A stretch of 64,000 nucleotides of DNA, taken from NCBI GenBank assembly GCA_029582155.1, contig CM055897.1, forward strand, positions 19,996,857-20,060,856, in the 5' to 3' direction. This DNA comes from Panopea generosa (Eukaryota > Mollusca > Bivalvia > Adapedonta > Hiatellidae). The translations under genes were made by a program, and so were the position numbers. Shown here piece after piece: positions 37,301 through 46,296 of the stretch; the stretch's first letter is position 1; each line of letters begins with the position of its first letter. Below the pieces are notes generated by a model. It was given only the letters and a program-made list of their open reading frames with translations, did no database searches and was not told where the DNA came from.

Positions 37301-40300
37301 CTCTGTTTAGTAAGGTAAAACCACCCTGAGATCTGTTTATGCTACATTGCTTATTTCATAACTGATGTTAATTAGATAGAATGTTGATGTTTATGTTGTA
37401 CACAATCAAACTTTGAAAAGTATTTATATAAACATATCGATAATCTATAATGTGAAAACGATTTTGGTATGGAGTAAAATCCGGGTCTGTCTGGTTGTTA
37501 GAAACACATTCTATATTTTTACAATTAAAATGTTATCTTCTAGATCTACATTTGCCAATAAAATTGAAGGAGTGGAAAGGGGAGGGGGGGAATTATGTTT
37601 AACTTTAAAATCCAATATTTCAAATAAATTTTATTACTTTTAAATCAACTTGAATCAATAAGAAAATCTTTACAAACAAACATCTTCTCTTTCAAGTGGT
37701 TTGCATTTTATCAAAAGCTATAAGCCGGGCCTGATTAGCTCAGTCGGTTACAAGTTTTGACTATCAATTCAGGGGTCGTGAATTCGAATCCACGCCAGGC
37801 AACAGTCTCCGTAATGATTAATATACGACATTGTGTCTCATTATCATTCATCTCTCACTGCTGATTCAAGTGGTGAAATTATCAGTTACTTGTGGAATTT
37901 GGCTGTGCTTGAGTACTGGTTAACCTTTCAGGATCCCAAGAAATAGTGGCTAGGTTAACTGATCGTCTGTTAGCCCTCGATGGCATAAAATGACCCTAAA
38001 TATTTTATCAACCAATCAGAAGCTCTACCTTTCTTTATTAAATCTGCCAGATTTTCTGACACTAACAGCCCGTCTCGCCCAAGTTCTTTAAGTCGATTTG
38101 CCTCCTTTGCCTTCCGTACAATATACTCTGACATCCCGAGTCTGTCCTCACGGGTCAACATCTGGGCCTCTTGCTCTGGGGTGAGTGGCATTGTGCTGTA
38201 TCCATGAAACACTGCAAGAAACAAAACATTTCTCATTTTATGTTCTTAGAAATCACTTCCTCCTGTACCATCTTTTAAAAAGCTTGCCTTCATGACAGTG
38301 TTGTCATTGCAATTAAACAATATAAGCCTGCCAGTAACTACTGTTAGCAAGTTAAATAAAAGTTGCGAAATTGCCAAATATTAAAGTAAAACCTTTTTTT
38401 TGTAAGAATGACAGTATGTGAAGATTTTTATATATAAATTTATACTTTGTAGCTTAAAAGAAAAATTCTTGTTGTTGTGTGGTGTTTGGCATATCTTTCA
38501 ACAGTGTCTATTTGAGACAGTATTCTAAACACTGCAGTATCATGCAGCAGACACATTATACTGACACCAGGCCACCCAGACCTACAGTTATCCTCTAAAG
38601 GCTGAGCACCATGTGAGGAAGCTTCTAGTACCATTATCCCAGTTTTTGGTATGACTCAACTGGGATTCCAACCCACAACTTTCCTCATGTGATGCGAACG
38701 CTCTACCACTATACCATCAATGAGGTTCTTTGAAAGAAAAAACTTTAAAATCGTTGATAGAGAAGAAAAATTTATTAACACACCGGACATACATATAGCA
38801 GATGTCTATCTGCATAACATTTAAAAAAAAAAGATGGTATTTATGAATCCGATTTACCGGGTAGGTATAAAAATGGTTATAATTATGTTACTCAGAATAG
38901 AAATGTTTGTAAGTGACATTATACCTAGATGTAGGTAATATATTAATTAAAATTTAATTCAACATGTATTGAATTGTTGTTGTAGAAAAGAGAATTTGTT
39001 GTACATGTAGTACTATCTTGCTTTTAATATCTACATTGCTTTGTTCTCAGTTGATATAGTATTCTTATTGACATCCATTCAAATTGAAACAAGAAAATAG
39101 TGGATTCAAATCCACCACTTAAAAGGGTCATAGGTTGAGCAAAATAGACATTGCCTGTGATGTCAGTACTGGAACAATGCATTATAACGCTCCAGACATA
39201 AAAAAGAAATTTGAAAATAATCAGACTGGGGAATATCATCAAGACCAGAGGCTCATCTACCTTCTGTACAGCAAGTTTCATTTGAATCAGGTCAATGTTT
39301 GCATGGTTGTTAGTTCAAAATGTGAGGAACAGACAGACAGACAGATAACAATTCAATATCCCTCAATCTTCTTTGAAAAGCGAGAGATCAAAAGTATCAA
39401 TCTTCTCCAATCTGTTTTAGAAATAAACCATGTTATGGCCTACGTGTTTTAAAAATATAATATTGTTACATCTGACCATAGCATTTCACTTCTTTTTGAA
39501 TCGATCAAACTTAGTGAACCTGCATTACATTTTTTGCAACATGTTTTATACAATCAAAAGTGTTTACCTGAATGATTTTGAACATGGTGATTCCAGAGAA
39601 CAGAGTTTAACGTTTCTTTATCTGAAAATAAAACCCATAAAAAAACAGTTATGCTTCTTAATTATTTTTCATTTTAAAACATTTAACATGTAGCTACCAT
39701 ATAATATTTCTGTTTAAGCACAATATAATAAGTTTGAGACATGAAAGCTACCAAATAAGTGAGATCGATTTTCTATCACCAGACAGGTCTACCATAAACA
39801 TCCTTTATATAACCGTTAACCAAATGTAATTTTTGCATCCTATCGCAAGTAATTGGCAAACTTTTGCTGACACATAAAGATTTTGGGCTGAGGTGGTTTT
39901 GAACACACAATATCAGCAGCCTTAAGAATACAGGGCTCTCATTTGCCCATTTGGGGTCATTATTCTGCCCCATTCCCAATGGCAAATAGTATCTCTTTTT
40001 CCCAATCCAAAGTAACAAAATTCCCAATTTCAAAATGCAAAGAAAAAACCAAATGAAATATTAGGGGGAAAAGTTTGGAGGTTTTTTTAATATTATGATT
40101 TTAATGTAGTTTTCTTCAAGAACATCACATTTTTATACATTTAATATACATTGCACATATATTGTTACGCAAACTGAAGAAACCTGTGCTATGTAATTTT
40201 CACAATTTCTTTAAAAATAACTCTTATTTTCCCAAAGCCAGTGGCTCCAACCCCATTCCCAAAAGTGCAAGCAAGAACCCTGGAATATATCATATATCAG

Positions 40301-43300
40301 TTTTCTTTAAGTAATCACTTACAAATTTTTTTTATTTTTTTTTAATTAATTTGATTACTTCATTGCATTCTTTTTGTCTGACATGTACCATGGTGCATAT
40401 TTTACTGCAGTGGTTTATGAAATACAAGGTACACATGTATATATAATCGACAGTGAGCACGGTGAGCACCAACGCAAGCTCATAATGGTAACATACATGT
40501 TGAAAAGAATTAAAAAACACTAACAGATTAAAAAGTCTTGGTTTCAAAAGTGGTTTCATAGGGGAGCTAATATTTGGTAATTACTGCACTGGGATTGTTG
40601 TAAAAACATAAAAATTGCTGTGTATCAAAACAATCACATTGAACATTATGGAGCTGCAATAATAATGAGACGCAGTATAGAAAAACTTGAAGAAAAAAAA
40701 CACTTTCATCTTTCTGCGCCCAAAACATGTTGGTAATCTCATTTTGAAGTATACCATAAACCTGTCTGTTTTGAAGGTACATATGTACCCTATGATTTGA
40801 CCAAGTTTGTATGACTGATTATTAGTTATGCATCTGCGATCGCCTTTTTTCATATTGTTATTCTGATCAATGCCTATAAGAAAGTAATATATATGTAGGC
40901 CTCTGGCCAATAATACGTTTACGGTGTAAGCCCACTATTGAATTTTGTTCTTTATTCTATAGTAAATAATACAAGTTTGGAGGCTTATAATTCATAGAGA
41001 GACCCAAATAAAAAAGCGAAACTTACATTTTATTGTTTGTCAACCTCTGCACTACCAAAATATGATGAGAAAAGTAGGGGTCATGTGTTATATAAGAGAA
41101 TTTTTTTCTGTTCAGTGTGTACACTGTAGTCATAGTGAAAGCAGACTTCCGAAATCATGTATTGATATCCCAATTTCCAAGCATCATTTTTTCCCTAATT
41201 TTTCTAAATTCACAATTCAAACATAACAATGCTCTCAAAATGTTCATAATACATCAATAATGCCATTCAAATAACAAAATGAGCTTAAAACAAGGAAAAT
41301 GCAGTTTTACGGTAATAAGAAACAAGGATTATTTAAAACCGTCATTATGCAACTACCCCACAGAAGCAATTCCTGTTTCCAGTGATGGTACTATGCCTTT
41401 AAACACATGGTAAATGTGAAACGAACAAATAAACATTTATAATACAAACATTACAATTTCAATACAGCTTGAATATAATGCAAAATGAAACAGTTTTTCA
41501 TGCATTTCTACCATTTTGCTCAAATGTTATTATATAATGTTATTATGTGATGTATCTTTGTTGTGATAGATTGACTGTTGTTTAGTTAGTTTTTTGTTTA
41601 ATTAAGGATTAAAACCTGAAATATGAGTTTTCATCGGGTGAAAGGCTTCTTGGCCACATTAAACTACGCTAATGTTTTTCATCATCCAATTAAAGCTCAA
41701 AATTTGACTTTTACTCCTTAATTTATTTTCCATCTAGTTTAGATAAAACTATTACCGGTACGCTATTTTTTACTTTTGATATTTAGAAAGCAAATTATAA
41801 GCATTAAACAGCAAAGCCAATGTCATGGATGTAATGGCAACATTGTCAACATGCTGAATAAGTGTACGTATTTGTATGGCAACTTGTAGTAAACCTCACA
41901 AGAACTCAACGGCAACGTGATGTCTCACCAGCAAAACAAAATCTTGCAACTAATGAAACGCAAACTGGTCCTTTTTAGCTCCGCCCAGCTGCAAATTTTT
42001 TCATTGGGAAATGAAATGCAGTTGATCTATATAGCTCATTTAGGCTGATTTCAGTAAATATTGTAGTTTAATAACATGTTTTAAATGAATCTGAGCAGAG
42101 CCACCGTCCTTTTGTAAGGAACTGGGAAACTTTCTTGTTTCCAACCCCTGCAGTGAGAGTTATGTTAACATGAGATGGTGCCTTCGACCACTTGCCCAAG
42201 AGTACCCATCGCTCCTGTTTATTCAATAAAATCAATTGGCACAAAAACATCTCTGTCTTCCAGCGGGGTCTTACTTACCCAGCTTCACTGTATAAACACA
42301 TGACGAGTTTTCATAAACAAATGAAGTGTCCTCTTGTATTTTCTCCTGTAAATAAATGACAATTATTACAATGCATTATAATTTTACTGAATGTTTTTAT
42401 CTTATCTGAAATGTGCTGTATGCCATTTTTGTACCTAAGACAACCAGATTTTGATTGCCATTTGCTTTAGGAAAAAGTTTGTGTGAAAGGGGCATACATG
42501 AAGTTATCAGGAAAGAACTAAAATCAGATGTTAATTAATTTCAAGGCATTACAAAATTGCAATTCCTGCATACCTCCGAATTAATGCTTCCCCCATAAAT
42601 TAATAGATGACTGGTCGCTGGCATCTATTTTTATAGTATTAGTAAATAAAATTTAATGCAACCCTAGATTTCAAGTCTGATATAAACAGATAGAAAATTG
42701 AATAAATACCACACAGTCACCACTGACAATTTGTTTTAATTGATTGATTGAATATTTAGCATCATTTTATGCTAAAAGACGATCAGTTAACCTAACCACT
42801 GTTTCCTGGGATCCTGAAAGTTTAACCAGTACTCTACACATCCCATCTCTGCAAATTACTGATAACTTTCCCACTTGAATCAATGGTGAGAGACGAATGA
42901 TAATGAGACACAGTGTGGTATATTAATAATCGCAGAGACTGCTACCGGGCGGCGATTAGAACTTAAGATCCCTGGATTGATAGTCAGACGTGTAACCGAC
43001 TGAGCTAATCAGGCCCAGCAATTTGTTTAAAATATGACACACTATACAAAATGTTAATTTTGATTTTTTGGGCTCAAATTGATGAATCCTCCCATTTTGT
43101 ATAATACGTTGCTCCCTGGGGAGTTTATTTGGGTTTTTTACCATATTTAAGCTGTCATTAAATAAATATGTTATTGTGTGTGATGGATAAGCAGGACATG
43201 TTTTTTTTTTAATTCTTAACTGTTTCACAAACATATTTAAGTATATTCTTAAATACTTAAAACTTCAATTTAAGGAAAGTAGACTGGTGAATTTAGAATG

Positions 43301-46296
43301 GCTCAAGAAAAAAACATGTTTGGTTTCAATAACATTGATAAAAGAATAGTTACATAACCGTCAAAATCAAGTTAAGAATTTTAAGTATTTAAGGCCATTT
43401 TACATTGATTGCTAGATTCTCATCCACTTTTTTTTGTAAAAGGGGGAGGGGCAGAATTTTATTTTTATTTTTTTTTTTTTATGAAAATTAAAAGGGTCGG
43501 TAACATGAAAATTAGGGGGGCGGCCGAGGATGACAATCTAGTTTATTATGGCTTAACCCTTTACTTCACCTTTGAACACCTCTAATATAGAAGGCTTTTG
43601 AATATTCTAGAACTTCATTTCATTTCTGCACTGTTTTCTGCTCTATCAGAATAAAAAGGTATAATGTATCTATTCATGGAAATTGACTATGTGTGGCTTT
43701 TGAGTTTGGAAGAGTCCAGTTAAAATGCATATGGAGTAAAGAGTTAAGTAAACCTTAAGAAAACATTGGGGAAATAGAGGCCTGATTAATTAATAGATAG
43801 CTTAGTAATAAAGAAATTATATATACTGAACGGAACAGCCAACCCGCCACCTGTCATTTTATGTACCTGACATTTTATGGATTTTCTCAAAAAGTATCAA
43901 AGCAATTTCCTTGAAACTTGGGACTTGAATAAGAAAGAATATTTAGGTTATGTCAATTTCATATACAACTTTTAAAAGTGCTTCTCCATATTTTGACGAA
44001 GATATTAGAAATACTAAAGTGGCAGGTTAGCTGTTCCGTTCAGTATACATACTTATGAACATAAAATTATGAATGTCAACAATAACAACATATTTTTTCT
44101 GCTACTGATGTTGATAAAAGTCAGTAATCTGATGAGAACCAGTCAAAAAGCTGATAAACAATACATGTCCTTTAATAAACACTACACTCACTTTAAGATA
44201 TATCAAAGAAGTGTTGATGTATCCTCGATTCAATATTTGAAAACATTTACTTGAGTGGTATTATCAAAAGAATTAATGTTTAGAATGTGTTGTATGGTGG
44301 TACAGCACTAGACCCAGGACTAGACGGTCATGGATTCGATTCCCCCAATGCTTGCTTTTGCCCAGTAAGACATCGAGAGAGATTTGCAAAAACTTTTTTA
44401 CAATCAATGTAAAATAAATAAGTTTTAATCACTATGTTCGCATTTTGCAATTTAGATTTTTGACATCAAGTGCCATTATTGCTAAAAATTTAAAAGGCGT
44501 TTCAATAGCCTGAGGTTTACTCACTGCTTCTTCCCTTGTGCAACCTTGACTGACAAGTCCACAAACATATTTGTGTTGTTCTAACGATGCAGGGGTCATT
44601 CTGTGATTGCTGTCATGTGGACATGTACACACAGATTTAGGCTGAAAATTAATAAACAGAAGACTTATTGGGTCATGGAAATCAAAATTGATAATGAAAT
44701 TTCATAGAACTATCTTCTAGAAATTAATTTTGTCCATTTTTCAGATGTGACTTATCTGTGTCACAACATTCCAATATCAGAAAAATGCGTAAAGTAAGAT
44801 TATGTCAATTACATCCCATTATTGACATTGTGTCCATGTATTTTTGGGTACTTTATCACAATAAAGCAATTATACAATTAAAACGATTCTTTACAACTTG
44901 ACCATAGCCTATGTGATAGTGTTGATAGCAATCGCAAGATATGTACTTGATTGCGACTATTGCCAGTTAAAGATGATTGATCGAAATACCGAAGGCAGAT
45001 TTTCAAAATGAAAAAGTAAACAATTTATATGATGTGACTTCTGAAAAGTGATGCATTATTAACAATGACATGTATAGAAGGATAGGAAACTTGCATCTCC
45101 TGACTAAATGTTGATGAAAGAGCACATGAAGGATTCATAAATTACAAATTAATCATTCAAAATTCACAGACAACTGATTTCTTGTACATAAACTGTAAGT
45201 TGTATGCAATCTTAGATGTTTGATCACGCAAAATTCTCTTGAATTAATTTATCATAATTTGTTGTTATTTTAGCTGCAGTATACACATTCTGTAATCACA
45301 GGTACCCTACTTCAACAATTTTAAACACAAATTTCTGGCAATGGTATTGTTTTGATGACAATTTCATTCTGCAGTGTAAGAATTTTGATTTATGTTCCTG
45401 AGATGAAAGGAAGTGAAAATAATTAAAAACGAGATATTGTGGGATTTTGCGTGAATACGCGAGCCTTCACAAAATCTCAATCAGTTGCCTTCTCTATATA
45501 ATTCCTTGATAACAAGTAGCAATGTAATCATATATTTTGGATAAGCAAATAATTATCTTTGTTCAATTAAGCAATAAATACCAATTCAATACGAGATTAC
45601 CCGGTAAATATCATACAATTATCCTGTTTAATGTCATTAAATGACATCAAAACATGATATATTTTTTTTTAATATAGTCCAGCGGTATGTGTTTTTCGGA
45701 TGATTTTCACTGATTGTTCCTTATAAGGCCAAAATAAATTAATTGCTAGATTATCACCCCCACCACCCGGTAATTTTCATGCCATCCTGACCCTTTTTAA
45801 TAAATATATATATTTATTTAAAAAAAATAAAAAAATTTATTCAAATAACATCAAAAAATTTTAAATTAAAAATAAAATCCTCCTGCCCTCCTTGTTTTTA
45901 AGAAAAATTTGGATGATAATCTAGCAATTAATTTATAATGGCTTAAAATGGCAAAATGACGTATCTTATTTCCTGTGATAAGATTACAACTTCAATATAA
46001 CATAGCTAAAGTGCAAATAAAATATGTAATTTAATAATTTTAAATACCAAAAGAAATCATAAAAACAGTTTTGGTATATTATAAATTTTCAAAAGAATTC
46101 AAGAGTGGGAACCAGTATAACAACTGGCAACCTTGAAATATACCTGCATAAAATGCTCTGGTGTCCACCCAAGTGTGTCCAGCATATTTGTGATGTCATT
46201 TTGACAAGTGGAGATGAAATCATCCAACATGTCAAGACATTGCTGACGAGAGGTTGACTCGGAAGAAGAAAGACTTGTACTACCCAAGGCAGCCAT
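31108..46296 (-). CDS. SNRNP48: U11/U12 snRNP 48-kDa protein (minor spliceosome)
   Basis: Eight coding exons on the minus strand: 46296-46144, 44641-44525, 42345-42279, 38211-38029, 36529-36411, 35554-35475, 33098-32754, 31309-31108. Phases match at every junction, giving 1,266 bases and about 421 residues, longer than the roughly 340-residue human protein because of the tail. U11-48K contacts the 5' splice site of U12-type introns within the U11/U12 di-snRNP in the nucleus. Diagnostic parts: CHHC zinc finger (VCTCPHDSNHRMTPASLEQH with Cys after KYV), the block LRDYRRRRQTYRAKNVHITK almost identical to human, and a C-terminal KEEKKEEEE then RS/RD/KH-rich domain. Assignment is very firm. No U12-type donors occur among its own introns. 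Confidence 0.95.
31485..32480 (-). repeat. Interspersed tandem module, about 165-bp units, with TGACCTTGACCT
   Basis: Units share GTGTGACCTTGACCTG, CACGTCATCATGTCATG and AAAATCCATCCATG...AAAGTTACAGACTG; the right edge has GACGGACGGCTGGACGGACA. It is interrupted by repeat R1 at 31622-32010. It lies in an SNRNP48 intron. Confidence 0.7.
31622..32010 (+). repeat. R1 repeat, copy 1 (about 390 bp)
   Basis: Includes GGAAACAGGAAATGCTTACG, ATGCTTGGAAATTGGG and GTAGTGCAGAGGTTGACAAA. Its reverse complement lies at 41014-41402. Confidence 0.82.
32754..33098 (-). CDS. SNRNP48: SNRNP48 exon 7: acidic then RS/RD-rich tail
   Basis: Acceptor ATATCTAG, donor GTTGGT. VKEEKKEEEEYEEGEYRQSD is followed by an Arg/Asp/Ser-alternating stretch (RDRDDSKRDRERSRHKRKDR), typical of spliceosomal RS-like domains. 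Longer than the equivalent human tail. Reading frames on the other strand here are shadows of the biased composition. Confidence 0.9.
33270..33434 (-). repeat. SINE S1 copy, old
   Basis: Decayed body and head (CCTATTGAGCTTGCAATAAT; ATTCAAACTCGTATCCCCT on plus). Tail missing. Confidence 0.5.
33435..34590. other. SNRNP48 intron, nothing recognised
   Basis: AT-rich. A poly-A run is at about 34442-34456. No coding exon or repeat match. Confidence 0.4.
34592..34980 (+). repeat. 29-bp / 18-bp compound minisatellite
   Basis: The 29-bp unit CAGACAAATTGCTGTGTGTT plus TTAACAATA alternates irregularly with an 18-bp unit CAGTGTGTTTTAACAATA, which looks like a deletion derivative missing ACAAATTGCTG. 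About 15 units in total. Confidence 0.93.
35025..35232 (+). repeat. SINE S1 copy, diverged
   Basis: CTTGACTATCTATACAGGGG, CTCTCACTGCGGATTCGAGT and GATATCAGTTACTTGACAGG match S1; the tail is lost. Confidence 0.65.
35243..35384. mobile_element. MITE-K copy (142 bp)
   Basis: Perfect 11-base ends GGCAGATCCAG and CTGGATCTGCC. Contains ATTTTAGGGGTGGGGTC. Ends 90 bases past the SNRNP48 exon 6 donor, in the intron. Confidence 0.75.
35475..35554 (-). CDS. SNRNP48: SNRNP48 exon 6
   Basis: An 80-base exon: acceptor TATTACAG, donor GTAAAC. It encodes IMREVITNQMEMYAKSLADN then EAMCHER, continuing the human VIRDVINVHMEEL alignment. Confidence 0.92.
35695..36240 (-). repeat. Tandem module, about 4 units of 145 bp
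   Basis: Units share GACCTTGACCTACCAA, ATGAATAGG...ATCTTCCTA, AAGACAAAC and GAGTTATCAGTCAGAAATCA. Between SNRNP48 exons 5 and 6. Confidence 0.75.
36411..36529 (-). CDS. SNRNP48: SNRNP48 exon 5: conserved RDYRRRRQTYRAKNVHITKK core
   Basis: Acceptor TTATATTCTAG, donor GTGAGT. The strongest orthology evidence in the gene. The acceptor belongs to a 77-bp unit repeated four more times upstream in the intron (36530-36914). Confidence 0.95.
36530..36914 (-). repeat. 77-bp tandem repeat containing a splice acceptor, 5 copies
   Basis: Units start at 36530, 36607, 36684, 36761 and 36838, exactly 77 apart. Plus-strand unit CTAGAATATAAAACAACTAT ... GTCAGTGCTGACCAATGAAA. On the minus strand each unit ends in a TTATATTCTAG-like acceptor; the one at 36530 is the real acceptor of SNRNP48 exon 5. 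Confidence 0.92.
37072..37722. other. SNRNP48 intron, nothing recognised
   Basis: AT-rich intron sequence with no supported feature. Confidence 0.4.
37723..38019 (+). repeat. SINE S1 copy, next to a splice donor
   Basis: GCCGGGCCTGATTAGCTCAG head, GTGAATTCGAATCCACGCC B box, full body and ATTTTATCAACCAATCA tail. The tail end is about 8-10 bases from the exon 4 donor at 38028-38027. Confidence 0.88.
38029..38211 (-). CDS. SNRNP48: SNRNP48 exon 4
   Basis: Acceptor TTCTTGCAG, donor GTAGAG. It encodes FHGYSTMPLTPEQEAQMLTR and on to LADLIKKG, matching the region of human SNRNP48 with DLTQADRLALYDFVVEE. An S1 SINE terminates only about 10 bases into the following intron. Confidence 0.93.
38480..38733 (-). 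repeat. SINE S5 copy
   Basis: The minus strand reads GATGGTATAGTGGTAGAGCG and GTTGGAATCCC, then the S5 tail CATACCAAAAACTGGGATAA. Best match is the head at 6194. Confidence 0.7.
38735..39930. other. SNRNP48 intron, nothing recognised
   Basis: No supported exon or repeat; contains a short CAGA run near 39330. Confidence 0.4.
39931..40282. mobile_element. MITE-I (about 350 bp, hAT-like ends)
   Basis: CAGGGCTCTCATTTGCCCAT against the complement of AAGTGCAAGCAAGAACCCTG gives an imperfect ~25-base inverted repeat with CAGGG ends; GAATA is present on both sides. Confidence 0.6.
41014..41402 (-). repeat. R1 repeat, copy 2 (inverted)
   Basis: The reverse complement matches 31622-32010 over almost its full length, including CAACCTCTGCACTACCAAAA and GAAAAGTAGGGGTCATG on plus. 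Confidence 0.82.
42080..42200 (-). repeat. SINE S2 fragment
   Basis: GAATCTGAGCAGAGCCACCG and GTAAGGAACTGGGAAACTTT on plus match the complement of the S2 body. Ends 79 bases from SNRNP48 exon 3, in the intron after it. Confidence 0.6.
42279..42345 (-). CDS. SNRNP48: SNRNP48 exon 3
   Basis: A 67-base exon too short to stand out alone: acceptor ATTTACAG, donor GTAAGT. It encodes EKIQEDTSFVYENSSCVYTV then KL, comparable with the EFFYENVKIPSI part of human U11-48K. Assigned because both flanking phases fit. Confidence 0.88.
42739..43020 (-). repeat. SINE S1 copy
   Basis: Nearly full length: tail TTGATTGATTGAATATTTAG on plus, head TGAGCTAATCAGGCCCAGC. A short internal deletion near the GATGGCA part of the tail. 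Confidence 0.85.
43389..43556. mobile_element. MITE-C copy 2, sharing TTAA with MITE-B
   Basis: TTAAGGCCATTTTACATTGA...GGATGACAATCTAGTTTATT then ATGGCTTAA. The last TTAA is also the target site of the MITE-B that follows. Confidence 0.82.
43553..43747. mobile_element. MITE-B copy 4, hairpin lost
   Basis: TTAACCCTTTACTTC...GGAGTAAAGAGTTAA in inverted orientation relative to copies 1-3. The central palindrome is reduced to AGAACTTCATTTCATTTCTG. Confidence 0.8.
43822..44047. mobile_element. MITE-G (226 bp)
   Basis: TATACTGAACGGAACAGCCA and the complement of TTAGCTGTTCCGTTCAGTAT form a 22-base inverted repeat with one mismatch, flanked by TA. Mariner/Tc1-like in layout (inference). Confidence 0.82.
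44290..44422 (+). repeat. SINE S3 copy
   Basis: GGTACAGCACTAGACCC, CATGGATTCGATTCCCCC head and ATCAATGTAAAATAAATAAG tail; about 100 bases past the SNRNP48 exon 2 donor. Confidence 0.7.
44525..44641 (-). CDS. SNRNP48: SNRNP48 exon 2: CHHC zinc finger
   Basis: Acceptor ATTTTCAG, donor GTGAGT, phase 0 on both sides. Contains the whole U11-48K CHHC finger: Cys of TCPHD, His of SNHRM, His of EQHKY and Cys of YVCGL. This finger binds the U11 5'-splice-site duplex in the human protein. Confidence 0.95.
45068..45508. mobile_element. MITE-D copy 3 (old)
   Basis: Inverted relative to copies 1 and 2: TGTATAGAAGGATAGGAAAC...CTCTATATAATTCCTTG. Retains the CTGATTTCTTGTACATAAAC and CAAAATCTCAATCAGTTGCC parts. 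Confidence 0.75.
45724..45957. mobile_element. MITE-C copy 3
   Basis: TAAGGCCAAAATAAATTAAT...GGATGATAATCTAGCAATTA then TTTATAATGGCTTA. A/T-expanded middle. Confidence 0.87.
46144..46296 (-). CDS. SNRNP48: SNRNP48 exon 1 (start codon exon)
   Basis: ATG at 46296-46294 opens MAALGSTSLSSSESTSRQQC; the segment LDMLDDFISTCQND and LGWTPEHFMQ resembles the N-terminal helical region of vertebrate U11-48K (LGWD). A good acceptor (TTAATTTTAG) ends exactly at the base before ATG, so the 5' UTR lies mainly in an upstream exon. Donor GTATAT. Confidence 0.9.

Noticed and set aside
31108-46296. U12-type (minor) introns within SNRNP48, which would suggest autoregulation
   Set aside because: All seven donors are U2-like (GTATAT, GTGAGT, GTAAGT, GTAGAG, GTGAGT, GTAAAC, GTTGGT); none reads ATATCCTT or GTATCCTT. 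MLK and unknown-gene donors are also U2-like.
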